Origin: Phoronis australis
Lineage: Eukaryota; Phoronida; Phoronidae
Reading direction: 5' to 3'
DNA: 64,000 nt
NCBI GenBank assembly: GCA_002633005.1
Contig: NMRA01000494.1
Location: 213,932 to 277,931 of the forward strand
Both the position numbers and the translations under genes were made by a program. This document shows positions 1-12,271 of the stretch, piece after piece (the first letter of the stretch is position 1; every line of letters begins with the position of its first letter). The notes under the pieces were generated by a model. That model searched no databases. It saw only the letters and a program-made list of their open reading frames with translations, and was not told where the DNA came from.

Positions 1-131
1 CGGTTAAAAAAGCGAGTCCATCGGTCACTTGAATGCAACTAATTCACTAAATTCCCTGAAGATATGTACACGTTCCAAGGAGCTCGATGCATGTAGAAAT
101 ACTGTAGAGGTATCAGAAATATACATTGCCA

Positions 132-289
132 CTAGAAGGCACATTCAAAGTCGAATCCGTCCGAGCTCTTGCCGCTCCAATGCTGGGAACAATGTTGTCT
201 GTTAAATCTGACATCAAGTAGGTGTCTCCCTCTGCCGTTGTTCTTTGGCAGTACATGTGCCTTGAACCTATATCTGACACCGTAATTGG
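132..289 (-). CDS. Terminal exon of the minus-strand lectin/MAM/CCP/CUB gene
   Basis: A 158-base exon follows a good acceptor (ttattttgcag). It opens with two bases that complete the codon left by the upstream CUB exon, so the phase agrees, and it ends at a TAG stop at 132-134. It encodes about 51 residues starting ANYGVRYRFKAHVLPKNN and ending FDFECAF, with two cysteines. I do not recognise a domain; it may be a short C-terminal tail that follows the CUB module. No membrane segment or GPI-type tail is visible, so a secreted product is likely. No AATAAA is seen between the stop and the window edge, so the poly(A) site probably lies outside. The frame rests mainly on phase agreement; a non-terminal exon is possible. 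Confidence 0.5.
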
Positions 290-785
290 CTGCAAAATAA
301 GAGCAATAAAGGCGGAACACCTGGGTTCAAAAAGGGGGAATGATGAAAAATTGGACACCTGTAGGCCGTGTAACGCCGAGTGAAATTGTTTGAGGCTGGC
401 CGAATAAAACTTGCCATAAAAGTTTGCCCTCTCGGCGTTTTTGGGGTAAGCTGGATATTCGGAGTCCTGCAACCGCCAAGATGATTGACATCACCAAGCT
501 TATTTCGCGATGAACCAATTTCGCAGTAATTCAAAAATGGAGGGGCAGGACGGCGGATAAATCCGTCAAAAGCGGGACTATCCACCCAAAACCTTTATAG
601 TTGGCATTAGAAAGTAGTATATGGAATATATCGTTCATTTGCTTGCACACATAACTTCAGTGTTCAAAATGGGTTGTATTCCTTATATGTATGTGTTCCA
701 CGTTTGGCATGTCTACACGTTGTCTGTAGTTTGCATGTCAAGAGTTATACTAATATCATTTCAATAAAATTCCTACGATTATTAC

Positions 786-924
786 CTCTCCAGTTCAATA
801 AGTATCCCTTGTCGGTTTTAGATGAATCTGTCGTCCACACCAGCCGAATACTGTCGGCATCCAGGATCACGTTTAACGCTAGGCGACCAGACAGTCGTTC
901 CAACAATGTCCCCCGTGGGTGGGT
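786..924 (-). CDS. CUB domain, second exon
   Basis: This 139-base exon starts in phase 0 after an acceptor ending cgtcag and ends in phase 1 before gtaata. It encodes THPRGTLLERLSGRLALNV, then ILDADSIRLVWTTDSS and KGYLLNWRG. This is the classic second half of a CUB domain: a short loop after the LEIY strand, then the hydrophobic strand and the final GY/F-x-L/A-x-W/Y strand. It joins in frame to the exon at 1300-1484. The second pair of CUB cysteines is absent, as in two-cysteine CUB domains. CUB modules are extracellular beta-sandwiches that mediate protein or carbohydrate binding. Confidence 0.85.
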
Positions 925-1299
925 CTGACGATGATAAGTCATGAGTTTTCACCCGGGAATTGCGTATGATTGAACATAACCTAGCATGTTTTGTATCTAA
1001 CTTATCATAAATCCTGTGTCTACATCTTTACTGAAATTTAGCATTTTTGTCAATTTTGAAAACTGCAGAACTTAATGTAGGCGACAGCTTTACTTCAACA
1101 GGATAATTTATGTAGATTAAAATAGATTTTACGCAATAAAAACCAACAAAGATGACGCTCTTTATCAAGTTTAGATCTCGTGAATTGCGAAAGCCTGCAT
1201 TGTATTATTCAATGAACGTTAATCTCTGCAAACAAATCACATAATTATTACAGGAACTTACTAGATTCCAGAATCTATGCTTTGTTCTACATTACTCAC

Positions 1300-1484
1300 G
1301 TAGATTTCTAAGTTGTCATGCACAAACTCTGTCTGGAAGTAAGTGAAGGAAAGACCAATCTTGTGATTTTTCAGGCCTACTATTGTCCACGAGCATCTAG
1401 CGTTGTTATGGTAACCATCCGGATATCCAGGACTTGCTAAGACTCCTTGTGATCCGGTTATCTGAAGACTCGATGGACAATTAG
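1300..1484 (-). CDS. CUB domain, first exon
   Basis: This 185-base exon runs from acceptor ccttccag to donor gtgagt. It encodes ANCPSSLQITGSQGVLASPG, then YPDGYHNNARCSWTIVG and FVHDNLEIY. The opening NC, the SPGYP turn, the Y-x-N-x2-x-C-x-W strand and the D-x-LEIY strand are diagnostic of CUB. It receives one base from the CCP exon (phase 1) and passes phase 0 to the exon at 786-924. Together the two exons give a CUB module of about 107 residues, the usual length. It sits directly C-terminal to the Sushi module. Confidence 0.88.
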
Positions 1485-1932
1485 CTGGAAGGCGACAACA
1501 ACAATTGATTTGCCGTCTTCTATTTAGCTAGATTCATTTTCCACTCGAAATACTGCTTTATGTTATGTTGGACCTGAGATGTATATATTTGAAAAATTCA
1601 CCGACGTCATGCTATCCCGAAGTTGCTCGAATTCCTCACGAAATCGCCTATTGATCAGTTCTCCGTGTACACGGTCCAACCGCTGTATTTTTCGAGTATG
1701 AAGTTGCATACAGAGGTCGTAGAGTGAAGGCAGATCTAGAAGACTCGTGAGAATAGACGTACTCTTTAGTTAATGGAATACCACCACCTGCCTCTAATGA
1801 AAGGCGTCATTAGTTTAGACCTTTCAAATCCTAACTACACGTTACAGTTATATCTTTTAACATTTTCTCAACACTGCTAGTGACCGGCTGTAAACCGTTG
1901 GCCCTGACGTAACCTGAACCTTCTTCCCATAC

Positions 1933-2118
1933 CTTCACACACAAGGTCGGTCTTTACAATGTTCCATGTTCCGTCTCTTTGACAGTAAAATGTGTGAGTC
2001 TCTGACCCGTACCCTCGCAATTTCAGGCCATGGTTACAGGTGTAAGTCACGTTGTTACCAGATGTCTTGTAGAACCTAGCACCATGTCTAATTGTTGGCG
2101 GTGGTGCGCACGTCTTAA
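1933..2118 (-). CDS. Sushi/CCP (SCR) domain exon
   Basis: A 186-base phase 1-1 exon encodes one complete complement control protein module in about 60 residues. Four cysteines occur in the expected places: CAPPPTIRHGARFY, then NNVTYTCNHGL, then THTFYCQRDGTW, then TDLVCE, with the invariant tryptophan between the third and fourth. The acceptor is attttttcag and the donor gtatgg. CCP modules are found in complement regulators, selectins and many invertebrate mosaic proteins, where they act as spacers or ligand-binding units. The single-exon, symmetrical phase 1-1 layout is typical of a shuffled module. The next exon in the gene is the CUB domain. Confidence 0.9.
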
Positions 2119-2239
2119 CTGAAAAAATATTACATACACTTTCCTCATAAAAGAAAAGTTGAAACTGAAGGCAAAATATTTTAAAACACTTTCAAACTGA
2201 TATTCCTCAACTCACACACTGTTTCTCTCAATATTGCTT

Positions 2240-2470
2240 GGGAGACACAAACGCATGGAAAAACTAATATTGATGTTGATGTTGATGATGGTGATGGTGA
2301 CGGCGATGATGAAAGTGATGGTGTTGATGTTGATGACGATGATGATGACGAATATGATCATGGTGATAGTAATGATGGTGATGGGGATGATGATGACGAC
2401 GATGACGGCGCTGACGACGATGAAGGTGATGGAAGTGGTGAGGGTAAAGATTATTGTGATGATGATATAC
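2240..2470. repeat. GAT/GAC trinucleotide-rich microsatellite
   Basis: About 230 bases of imperfect GATGAT, GATGGT and GATGAC repeats. They give spurious open frames on both strands (Met/Val/Asp-rich or Ile/Thr-rich). It lies in the intron just upstream of the CCP exon and is not coding. Confidence 0.85.
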
Positions 2471-2744
2471 ATGTAGTGTCTTTTATTACTTTGGCATATT
2501 TTTCAAAACTACCTGAATGTGCAGCAAATTTCTCAGTCGCAGCACTGTAATGCAAAAAAACGCTACATAGAGCCGCCATTTGGAAGAACGTTGAATCTAC
2601 TACTCACTTATTACGGACTACGACACTAGCGTGTCTTATCTTACCAAAGTCCTCCTAGGAGCATGCCGAACAAGTGTACTACAAGTCAAGTACACTCAAA
2701 ACTACTGACAAATTTGGCATACTGCAAGGATTCAGTCTTTAGCA

Positions 2745-2910
2745 GCCGATTTCATAAAAGTGGTTTAATAAAACCAGGTTTAAGACTTAAATCTGGTGTT
2801 GCTAAACCTGGCCTAATTTGCATTTCACCAACACGTTTTAAAAGTCTGAAAGCCTGGTTTTGTTAGACCATGAAGTGGTTTAGTAAAACTTGGCTTAAAG
2901 TATCCAAGCC
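2745..2910. repeat. Fold-back repeat with AAACCAGGTTTA-type arms (left member)
   Basis: It begins gccgatttcataaaagtgg and continues with repeated, partly palindromic ttaataaaaccaggttta motifs. Its start matches the inverted complement of the end of the repeat at 4030-4282 (accacctttatgaaattggc). The pair may be termini of one element of about 1.5 kb or two members of one family of non-autonomous DNA elements. Confidence 0.55.
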
Positions 2911-3398
2911 ACCCCATTGTGTTGATCCGGAATAATCCAACAAAGAAACTATTGAAGTGCTTCAATGAAACCTTGATCACGTGGCTACACAATGGCACAC
3001 AGCGGTAGAATCAATGCAGACATTTGCGAAAAGAGGCTAAAGGCTTTTCTCAGGAGGAAAAATGTTCCTTCCGATAACTGATCATAGAAAAAGCCAATCT
3101 CATAGTCGAGAACAATAAAATCTGTGCCAAATCAAGTCAACGTAAACAGCAGGCTTGGAGCTTTGATCCAGAATAAAGCCCAGAAAGATTCTGAAAATTT
3201 CATCAGTGAAAAAATTGCAGAGAAAAACAGCGAGGGACCCAGTGGCAGACCTAGGATATCATGATGGGATATCTTTCATTTTGCATTGTCTGTGTCAACA
3301 TAAGTACACACATTAAAATACTTGTTCACGACGGCAACACAGTATCTGCACACGTTTATTTTCGTTTCATTTTACTTTTTTGAGGCCAAAGTGGGGCA

Positions 3399-3556
3399 CA
3401 GGGGCGGATCCAGGATTTTGAGTAAGGGAGGCCAGGGCAGAGTATTAGCCAGGGTTTTGCCGTCAAACATTCGCACCTCGGTATTGCCAAATGCATTGTG
3501 GGAGAATTTTAGGGGGTCCATGACCCCTATGGCCAGCGGCTCTAACTCCGCCACTG
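3399..3556. mobile_element. Short hAT-like MITE with 5-bp target duplication
   Basis: A 158-base element has terminal inverted repeats CAGGGGCGGATCC at the left and, inverted, CAGTGGCGGAGTT at the right. It is flanked on both sides by gggca (3394-3398 and 3557-3561), a perfect 5-bp target-site duplication. A second member with the same termini and another 5-bp duplication lies at 11963-12271. The CAGTGGCGGATC terminus resembles hAT elements; the superfamily is an inference. It has no coding capacity. Confidence 0.6.
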
Positions 3557-4029
3557 GGGCAGGACTCCCTTCCAGGCAACCTTATATCGAGAGCCAATTG
3601 AGATGGAACTCTGCCAGAATTATCATTAGATGCCTTTTTACTCGTACGAGTAGCGCTTGCAACGATGACGCTCTGCTCGCACCGTCATAGTCTGATAAAA
3701 TACGAAGGACACCCTTCATTAGGTACTGGTCTACGTATAGGCGGATCGAGCGGTTCAAGGGGTCTGGTCACCCTTTTCCCTTGATTTTTGTGATATCAAA
3801 CCAGTAAATTTTCAAATGGTTATTCCAGGTCGTCCTTTCTTAAATCCTTGATCCGACCCCCTCCCCTTTAAAAATTCTTGTTTCCCTCTGTTACATGTAC
3901 GCTTGATGTTGTGTCGTCCTAACATTGAAGATTGAAAATAATCCGTTCTTGCTCTATAGCTGCGTCGTAAATGCACACCACAGCATCATTCAGTTACACC
4001 CAAGTCGTACAAGTCTGCATAATTTAACT

Positions 4030-4282
4030 GTATTAAACCTCGGTCTGAACAAGTGTAAAGTTTAACTTGGTATAAGTTCATAATACAGATCTAAGTAATA
4101 TATACCACGTTAGTGAAATGAAAACTGACTTAGACCAGGTCTAAACTGGAGTTAATCCAGGTTTTACTAAACCAATGCTCTAAAAGTTAAACCACCTTTA
4201 TGAAATGTAGTTGATCTTTAAACCTGGTCTAAGTCCAGTTTAAACCAGGTTTAACTTTTAACCACCTTTATGAAATTGGCCG
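4030..4282. repeat. Fold-back repeat with AAACCAGGTTTA-type arms (right member)
   Basis: This stretch holds several copies of taaaccaggtttaa and taaaccacctttatgaaat on both strands and ends tttatgaaattggccg, the inverted partner of the repeat at 2745. It can fold on itself and is non-coding. Confidence 0.55.
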
Positions 4283-4289
4283 TGACTAG

Positions 4290-6350
4290 GATCAACATGC
4301 ACATTGTCATCTTAAAAGGATGAAAATATTGTTCCGATGACGTCATTCCTCGTAATGTAACCTGCTAATTAATCACAGGCATCAATCTTGAACAACAAAC
4401 CACTAATAAGCTAAAAGCCAATACACTCCCTATGTCAGATGTTGGATACAATGATTCCCCACCGATGTCATGCAGTTTGCTAAACGCGTAGGCCAAGATT
4501 GCCCTTCCGGCTGACTTTGCCAGTGTTTTCAAAATGTCTTCTAAACCTTGTTAAGGTTGTACAGTAGCTGGGTTGCAAAGCATTATTTTTTCAGGTAATT
4601 GGATATATAAGACATTGTTAATATCTGTTAAAAGGCCCAACCAGGGTTGGTCTCTCCTTAATTTGGGGGAAAGATTTGTTCACGATCTGTTGTTTAAGCA
4701 TAGTTGTTCAATAGTGTTCACCTGTTCGTCGATAATATCGGATATCACATGAACGATACATGTACTTACAGGAAGATCCTCTACAGCTCGTTTGCTTGAT
4801 CAGTCGGATGTTGTCTACTGCGGTAGCCCTGTTTGATCTAGTAGACGCACCTTTAATGGCTTCAAATTCCAACTAAAAGCACCGTAATTATCAGTTAGCC
4901 CAACACCTTTGGACACAAATATTCACAGTGATAACACTATCATGTGTTGAACAGGTGAAACACGGACATGCTATACTGAATAATTGGGTGACAGGACAAA
5001 CGACCACAGATAAGGCAACTGTTCACTGAATGGGTCTGACGTAATAGTGATATGTTGGAATGACAGTTTTAGAGAAAAGTCACTACGTAGGATTAATGCT
5101 GCCTTCAGTCTGCAAGGGCGATAATTACACGTCGTGGACCAATCAAGAAAAAGAGGTACCCCAGAAATATCCATCTAACAAGGATGAGCCCAAAATTTAT
5201 TGTCATTAGAGTACGTTAGCCTACATGTATAAGTTCACTATCGTTGATTTTGACAGGGTTGTTAGGCTTAAAGTTAGGTGACTGGTTTGGACATTGAATA
5301 TTTTAATATAAATAATAATAGGTCGATAACAGCGTGCAAAACATCAGAATCCTTGCCTGATGAAATCAAAAGTTTAGAACCGGAACATTTGCAAATTGCC
5401 AAAATAGGCAGAAAAGGGACACATTACGGGAATTCAGCGCAACTTGAACGCGAATTCTTTAAATAGACGCGCTTCACCCTTACAAGCTAGTATTGCTTAC
5501 AAGCTTGGTATTCCGTTGGCGTGCACTTTAGATCGGTCTACATTTGAACGGGAATGTGCAACTCGTGACAAAAATGCTGTGCAGCACATGCAACACGGCC
5601 TATATCTATGATTCATGTTCAACACGTCATAGGTTCCAGGCTGCCTTACATGTACGTGGACAAAAACAAGTGCAAATTACCTCCGGTAAAAACCATCTCT
5701 GACCATTGAACAAAAACGTAATTTAGCGTTGCAGTCTCATCCATCAATCCGTTCAGTTCTATCCGTTTTGATGAGAAAGCCACTCACCTCCAGATTCACT
5801 ATTTGTCCCTCGTTCGTGCACATAGGGAAGGCACGAACATGGGAGGCGCAGCATATGGGGCTGGGGAGCTGATGCCTCCCGAATTATTTCAGTGCTGCAA
5901 CGCCCATCGGAATGGGAGGAACAGACTACAGGGGGTTCGAGGCTATAGACAGCACAATTACTTCACTAGTGCTGCGTCGCCCGCATGACAAACCCCGGAT
6001 CCTGTCACTAGTCAAGATCCCCTTGTCATGGTCAGGGAACCTCAGAGCGTTTGTGTGTCTGAGTACGTGATGCCAGGAACACAATCTGGCAAGTTTCTGG
6101 CACAGTTAGACTTCTTTCTCGAAGTTGTGATGCATGAAGACTTTACTCCAGACCGGCAGGCGCTATTTTTGCGCGGAAAATTTCAGACTAATTAACACCA
6201 GGGCATACATGCACCTATTGGCTGTTATTTTATGAAGCAATTGTTCATGCCACACTTTGTCCAATTCCCCGCAACAGTAATCCCTCTCTACGATCACAGT
6301 CACACCGACGAGCAAGTAATTCTGTGGAAGCTTTCTATATCATAATAAGC
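4290..6350. other. Intronic or intergenic stretch, nothing recognised
   Basis: I searched both strands here for the missing C-terminal MAM exon (a phase 0 to phase 1 exon ending in a DDI..C motif) and did not find it. Only short, unconserved open frames occur. Confidence 0.4.
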
Positions 6351-6357
6351 GTCTTAC

Positions 6358-6516
6358 CCGAAATTTCCCCAGTTCTTTAGACACGAGAATTGTTTCCTTA
6401 TACCACGAATAGCGGTCGTTGTCTTGCTTAGTGAAGACTGTCCTCGTTTTCAAATCTTGTGTATTCAGCTTGACGTTTAGTGTATCGTCACTGTACATGA
6501 AGCGATGAAACTGTAC
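6358..6516 (-). CDS. MAM domain, internal exon
   Basis: A 159-base phase 0-0 exon lies between acceptor tttttcaacag and donor gtaaga. It encodes VQFHRFMYSDDTLNVKLN, then TKQDNDRYSWYKETILVS and KELGKFR. This matches the MAM core: the F-x-Y-x-M strand, the G/D-T-L-x-V strand, the W-x-K/R-x-x-x-x-L strand and the F-x-V strand. MAM domains are extracellular adhesion or oligomerisation modules (meprin, A5, RPTPmu). The first MAM exon is at 16882-16995. The exon between them and the last MAM exon were not located, so the domain is incomplete in this reading. Confidence 0.75.
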
Positions 6517-6519
6517 CTG

Positions 6520-8430
6520 TTGAAAAATATATAGGTATTGTAAGTCCAAACCAATTATTATTTACTAATAACATGTATCCCCATGACGGCTATTTGGCTT
6601 CACTTGTATTAACAATGTGTAACATGCACGCTTGGATCTTCAATGCAGTTACAAATAATAATTGAAAATATAAGCCGCAAACCTAAGCCATCACGCGCGT
6701 CCCTCTGCTGAAAAAGTTTAAATAAATTCTTCTCTCACCCACGCTCGGCCTTCCAACGGTTTCAAATTTGGCTTTCGATATCGAGAAAACTTGGCTGTGA
6801 TTGGAAGATTCTTAACATGTGGTCAAGTATTTCGTATAAGTCTTCATGCATGAAATCGAACATTATGTTCTGGCAGCTAGTATAAAAATGACCAGATGAT
6901 GTGGGTAACCGAACGAAAGACTATTCTAAAACTAGTGATTGTTTTCGCTTCAGCGCAGCTCCCACACGTCATATTCCTGGTCTGCACACCATTCGGTGCT
7001 TTCTCTCTCTAATTGCGTCATATACACCTGTAAGTAAGAAGCAAAGTTTCCTTTGCGGCGCGCCACTCAGGTCCCCCAGACCTAAACATCTGGGTCACGG
7101 ACTTTGTTGAAAGATCGCCAATTGTGGGTATCATCGTAAGATCATCCCAACCACCCATTGCGTGGAAACCGTTAAATAATGGCGAGGCAGGCTTTCACGG
7201 CGTGAGTTCCTTTTTTCATGGGTTGAACATTCTCTGCATTAATTTTAGACACTGTAAAATATAACTGGGGTCATTATTTTTCGCGGAGTCATCATTTAAT
7301 GTTACCCAGGCTCTGTTTGGTAAATGTACATGTATCATTCCACTCGGTTTTGAATGGCGAACTATTTATATTGGGTATAGGTTGGTTACGCAATTCAGTC
7401 ATACAGGTGTGATATCTTGGTTACGTCATTACACTTTTCTTTCTGCGCAAATTTTGAGTCACAAAACAAAATACTCATAAGCAAGCACCACAAGTCTATA
7501 GAATTTCGAATTAAGTACAAATTTTGCATGAATTTGTTTGTTTTGATACATGAGAACCTCTGATTTTGGAATGCATACTGTACGTGTATCAAGATATGTG
7601 TTTTAAAGCAGTATACATTCCAATATAGAATAAATTATTCACTTCGATTAACTGAGTTTGGTGACTGGCCGGTAAGTTCGGGCATGTAGATGTGGTTTTC
7701 GACATACAAGTAAAACACATATGACTGTTCCTAATACCAAATTTTCAGTTAACTACAGTTTACATACATGTACAACATTGTCATTGAATAACGGCATATG
7801 CTGGTCAACAGTTATTTATTAATTCATAGTACAGTGTAGGCCTACATATGGTCTCAATCCCCAAACTAAGGTGGAGACAAAGCATGGTCCCTTTGCTTAA
7901 ACTACGGTGGCAGAAGATAAAAAAGTGGCAGTATAAATAAACTCCATGACCGAACCAAAAAATCAATGACTCAGTGGCAGAACTAATAAACTCAACTATT
8001 AGACTGCAGGAAAAACTCTGAGAGACCCTGCATTTCCTTACTGACGCCCAATTCTCCCAATGTTTTCCGTCATTTTTCTCCTGTGTAACACTCTACATTA
8101 GGGCGTCATATTGACAGCTCGAGCTTCAAGTTTGTGACTGCGTGGCGCGCGCCCGGTCTACGTGATGTCTACGCACTGAACATTGTTGCGACATCTATTG
8201 TCGCACCAGCCACATTATTTTTGCTCATCGTGACGACACATATTGTCTCCCCAAAAAGAAAGACTTAAAATTTCACTGCTGTGTACTACATTTAGGCTCA
8301 TAATACCTCTTTTACGCTCAGGGCAGGACCTGGACGAGTTCAAACTCCCAAGTCGGATTCTCCGGGTATAGTCAAACCGCCTAAACTTATATGTTAATTT
8401 TAAAGTACGAACCGGATACACGCCATAACC
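6520..8430. other. Stretch without recognised gene
   Basis: Likely intron of the minus-strand mosaic gene. No exon with both a domain signature and splice sites was found. Confidence 0.35.
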
Positions 8431-9654
8431 TAACAATAAGAAAGCTGATAGTGACCCTGCCGCATTTACTATGTAAGCCAACACTGCGTGTATTATCTTA
8501 CTCATATGGAGTACATTTGCCTGCGCGAAAGTAGTTCACTTCTATCATTTAAGGCAGTAGGCCTATTGCATTTTTGAATCAATGTAAATGTTACTGAACA
8601 ACTGTTGTAAATGCCGACTCAGATCAATATCCGAACCGGGAATGTAATCTGGACCAGCCATGTACGCCTGCACGGTGGTACTTGCTTAAAAAGTGAGTTA
8701 GGGGTTTGAATTGAAGATAAATTGAATGGTGATTTTCGACACATCACTGTGACTGTGCCGTGGCCGCTTGTACTTCGACTTCAGAGTTCAGTCTTATCAC
8801 ACCTACATGTAACTACTTTGGAAAACTTCAGTGCAGGTTCACCAGTTATACATCACGAAATCAGACTGTTAGTGTTAGCCAGATGGATCTCCCTAGTGAC
8901 AGCAAATGTCTAGACTTGACCAGGCAAATACACGTGTTGTTGGTCACTTTGTACTAGGGAAAATAGAGAAAAAACGACAGGACAACGACATGGTCAAAAA
9001 AATTGATGAATGTAACAACTGAATAATACTACTGTTGTCCAGTGGATTAGATAGTGACCACCGTCTCTAGCTGGCCCCTGTAGAGACAGTGAAGCTCCTC
9101 TGGGAGTTTCATACATTGATAGATTTTCGTTGACTTATGCCTCACACTGATTAAAATATGAAAGTCATGTTGTTTGAGTACTTCTTGCTCATATAGGGAC
9201 ACCTTAGGTACCCATTGATGTCTTTAATTTCTTCCAACTTAACAATTACTCCTGTAATGTAAATTTTTCTTCAATCAGTCCTTGGTTCAGTTGCCCAAAT
9301 TGTCAACTGGCCAGTTTTACACTGCACACCCTCCTATTTTTACCGCGTCCGCCAGTGTGAAGCATAATTCGCCTTAAATCTTCCGGCGTATTTTATTATC
9401 AGTGGATGAAACTTGTTATCCATTTCAGGGACCATTATGTCCGAGCAGAGTCTTATTTTGTAATTCTGTAAGTATAGAATTTCTGCAAAATTTTGATTAA
9501 ACATATTTCCCGTCTGCAGTACTAAAATTGATCAGCTTGATTAATTTTTTTCAGCCGCAAGTCAACTCACTTGAACACAGATAATTCTAGGAGGCACATC
9601 AGTCATGCTAGTAAAAATTGAAAGCCTTTGCTTTTTACGTATATTTAATTTCAG

Positions 9655-10302
9655 ATGGTGAACTGTAATACTCCACTGAAAAAGGCAAAGTCAAAGACAT
9701 GCATATTATGAGACAAGCTGTTATACTCTGACTCTCACGCACACAAAGTTAAAAAATGTTGCATTAAAGCAGAGGTACTTGGATTTTTTTAAACTCCTTT
9801 GCATTCAATTTAACAATGATTTTCTGGACACTAGGCCTGTGTTTATCTGCAGCATATGTACTCCGTTTTGTTCAAAACTCACACAGCTGCAGAAATCAGC
9901 AAGAATGGATGTCAGCATTCTCATTGCTCAGTCTGAAGATCGACAGAAACATGTACTAGTTGATTCGCCATCTGTTTCTAAGGAGACAACAGGAACAAAG
10001 AGATTGTTAAATTTTGAGTCCGTGTTAGTTGACCATGGGTATTCAGTGTCTGAAGATTATCAATAACCCAACCCTTTCCTGTCAAACGTGCCTAAAGACT
10101 CAACTGGGGAACTTGATCCGAAACTGTTGTTCAAAATCAGTACATGTTTGGATGATCTTTGCAAAACTTCAGAAAAGTGTGCTTAGACTTCCCATGAGGG
10201 ACCTGGATGAGAAGTTGCTTCTTTGCAAAATTGTGAAAGAAGTGGAAAAGCGTCCTTATGGGCTACCACTTCTGTGTGTCATTCACTTCATATTGCTGTG
10301 AC
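9655..10302 (+). pseudogene. Degenerate zinc-binding ORF, probably transposon-derived
   Basis: After a possible acceptor (atttcag) the plus strand reads MVNCNTPLKKAKSKTCIL, then a TGA where a cysteine codon would complete a C-x2-C pair, then DKLLYSDSHAHKVKK. Further frames give FICSICTPFCSKLTQLQK and KETTGTKRLLNFES. Cys pairs followed by a Lys/Arg-rich stretch resemble ORFs of repeated elements in marine invertebrates, but I cannot name the family. Several stops and frame changes show it is dead. It lies inside the block that is missing from duplication unit 2. Confidence 0.35.
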
Positions 10303-10933
10303 TAAGAATGACTTCACTGTAGCCATAATGTATGGAATACATGTAGTTATTTGCCAAAAATCCTCATCATGGTGGCAATGGTGTATGTTTGAACATATTT
10401 TAGATGGATCACATTTATAGCTTAAAATTGTTTTTGACATATATTTTTAGCAAAGGTGACACAGTAGATGATAGCAATTAGATCGGTGATATATTACATT
10501 AAAAATTCTCCAGGCTGAGACAGCCTCCTAACTTCAGAACACAGAAATCACGGCTGAAATTTAATTTTTCATCCTGAAATTTGGGGCGTAAGGGATTTGT
10601 ATTCGTACTTTTCAAATTCCTAACGCTATGTTGTAGCATATCAGGTTGCAAGAACACTCATGTAAGTTCATTAAAAGTGACTCTCACGACAAAGATTTAA
10701 TAAATTGTTAACTTTCCCCTTGAATTTCTGACAGACAGTTGTGGTGTGGTAGTTTTCACCATCTTTAAGAATGTCAGTGGCGAAAGGTAGAAATCATAAG
10801 TGACAACAGATATCAATAGTCCATTTCAGTTAATGACTCTGAATGAGAGAGTAGTGGCAGTACCCGTGTCGTTAAATAGTCCTGACATAATGCTTTCTGA
10901 TATGTAACCTATGAGATTTTTTTTCTCAAGAAA

Positions 10934-11033
10934 TGTGTGTGTGTGTGTGTGTGTTTGTGTGTGTTTGTGTGTGAGTGTGTGTGTGTGTGTGTTTGTGTGT
11001 GTTTGTGTGTGCGTGTGTTTGTGTGTGTGTGTT
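10934..11033. repeat. (TG)n microsatellite
   Basis: About 100 bases of nearly pure TG with TTTG interruptions. The open frames across it on both strands are artefacts. Confidence 0.95.
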
Positions 11034-11962
11034 GTTAAAATCATTTGCTTGGTGAGTCAGCCACTGAATGATCTCAGTACTCAATATGCTTAAAGGGGTT
11101 TTAATCAAACAATAATAGTTTAGTTGGTTAGACTGGTACATACATGTACCAAGGGAACTTGTGCCATGTGATAAAACGATATTGTTTACATATGTTAATG
11201 GAAAAAATAAATGGTTAAACGAGATCATGAAATGTTACAATTGTGTCTCTAGCATCTAATTCAATGTAAAATACAGAATTACTTTTACATAAACATTTAA
11301 AATGTTTTAGATTTTGGACTTCCGATATATAGTTGAGGTTAAGAATGCATGCCTACATGATGTTCTCTGAACACTTGTTGCTTTGATAACACTGTCACTG
11401 ATCGTGTTACTGTATCAAAAATTAAAGGCAATTTTGACAGTAAAACCACCCATGAAATCTTATTTAAATGAATCAGATGTGGATTTCCGACTCTGTCCCA
11501 ATTTTTGTATTTAGGGTAACCTAAAAGGGCTGTTGGGATCCTTGTTAATTCCAGGTTGGCGTGTCTCTTGGGAGGCATTTTTTATTTAGTGCGTCTGCAT
11601 TGAATAAATTTATGTTTTTGATTATTTTTGGCAGCTTTCCCAGATTTTCGTAAAATTTCCAGGCTCAGATTTGGAAATTCTGGGTATTAGAAAAGGCATA
11701 ACAATTGGTGCTGTGAAACCTGTTGTGATACGAATAGATGTTATTGAAATTATTTTTGTCTGCATTAAACTCATCATTATAACACATTGTGTCCTTTGTT
11801 GATTACCACAATTGCCACGTTGGAAGCTAATTCCTTGTTTTAGGAGCTAATACCTTGCTTTGCAAGCGTTTCACACCATCGCTTGTTGATGTCAGAGCCT
11901 CAGGGTTAGCACACATGTACACTTCTTGATAATTTCCTTTAATTGTATCACTAATTGGAACA

Positions 11963-12271
11963 CAAAGGCGGATTTAGGGGGGCAGGGGCTGACGCAAGCA
12001 AAATGAAACAGCAACAGCGCGAAGCATGAGGAAATATAACTAGGACTGATACTGGAGAAGGGGGGGACTCAGACCCCAGATCGTGGCGGGCTTTCGTTCC
12101 CGTTTCTTTATTTTTTAAATTTCTTTTAGTCGATAGATTTCCCGAACAAAAGGTTCATTCTGCGGGCCCCCGCAACTTTCGGGACGCCTGAATACACACA
12201 ACCACGCTCTGCTGCCCAATCCCCCGAGGCAACATGTTGGGGCTCCCCTTCTGGTCCCTGATCCGCCACTG
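11963..12271. mobile_element. hAT-like MITE, second member
   Basis: A 309-base element has termini CAAAGGCGGATTTAGGG and, inverted, CAGTGGCGGATCAGGG, flanked by gaaca at 11958-11962 and 12272-12276 (perfect 5-bp duplication). It is the same terminal family as 3399-3556 but has unrelated interior sequence. No transposase is encoded. Confidence 0.65.

Noticed and set aside
2212-2476. Overlapping open frames of 80-86 codons on both strands
   Set aside because: Produced by the GAT-rich microsatellite; amino-acid composition is a simple repeat.
7040-7090. Minus-strand SGGPEWRAAKETL resembling a MAM strand
   Set aside because: Too short, no splice sites in phase, and the true equivalent strand is in the exon at 6358-6516.
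10826-11228. His/Thr-rich and Cys/Val-rich open frames
   Set aside because: Artefacts of the (TG)n tract.
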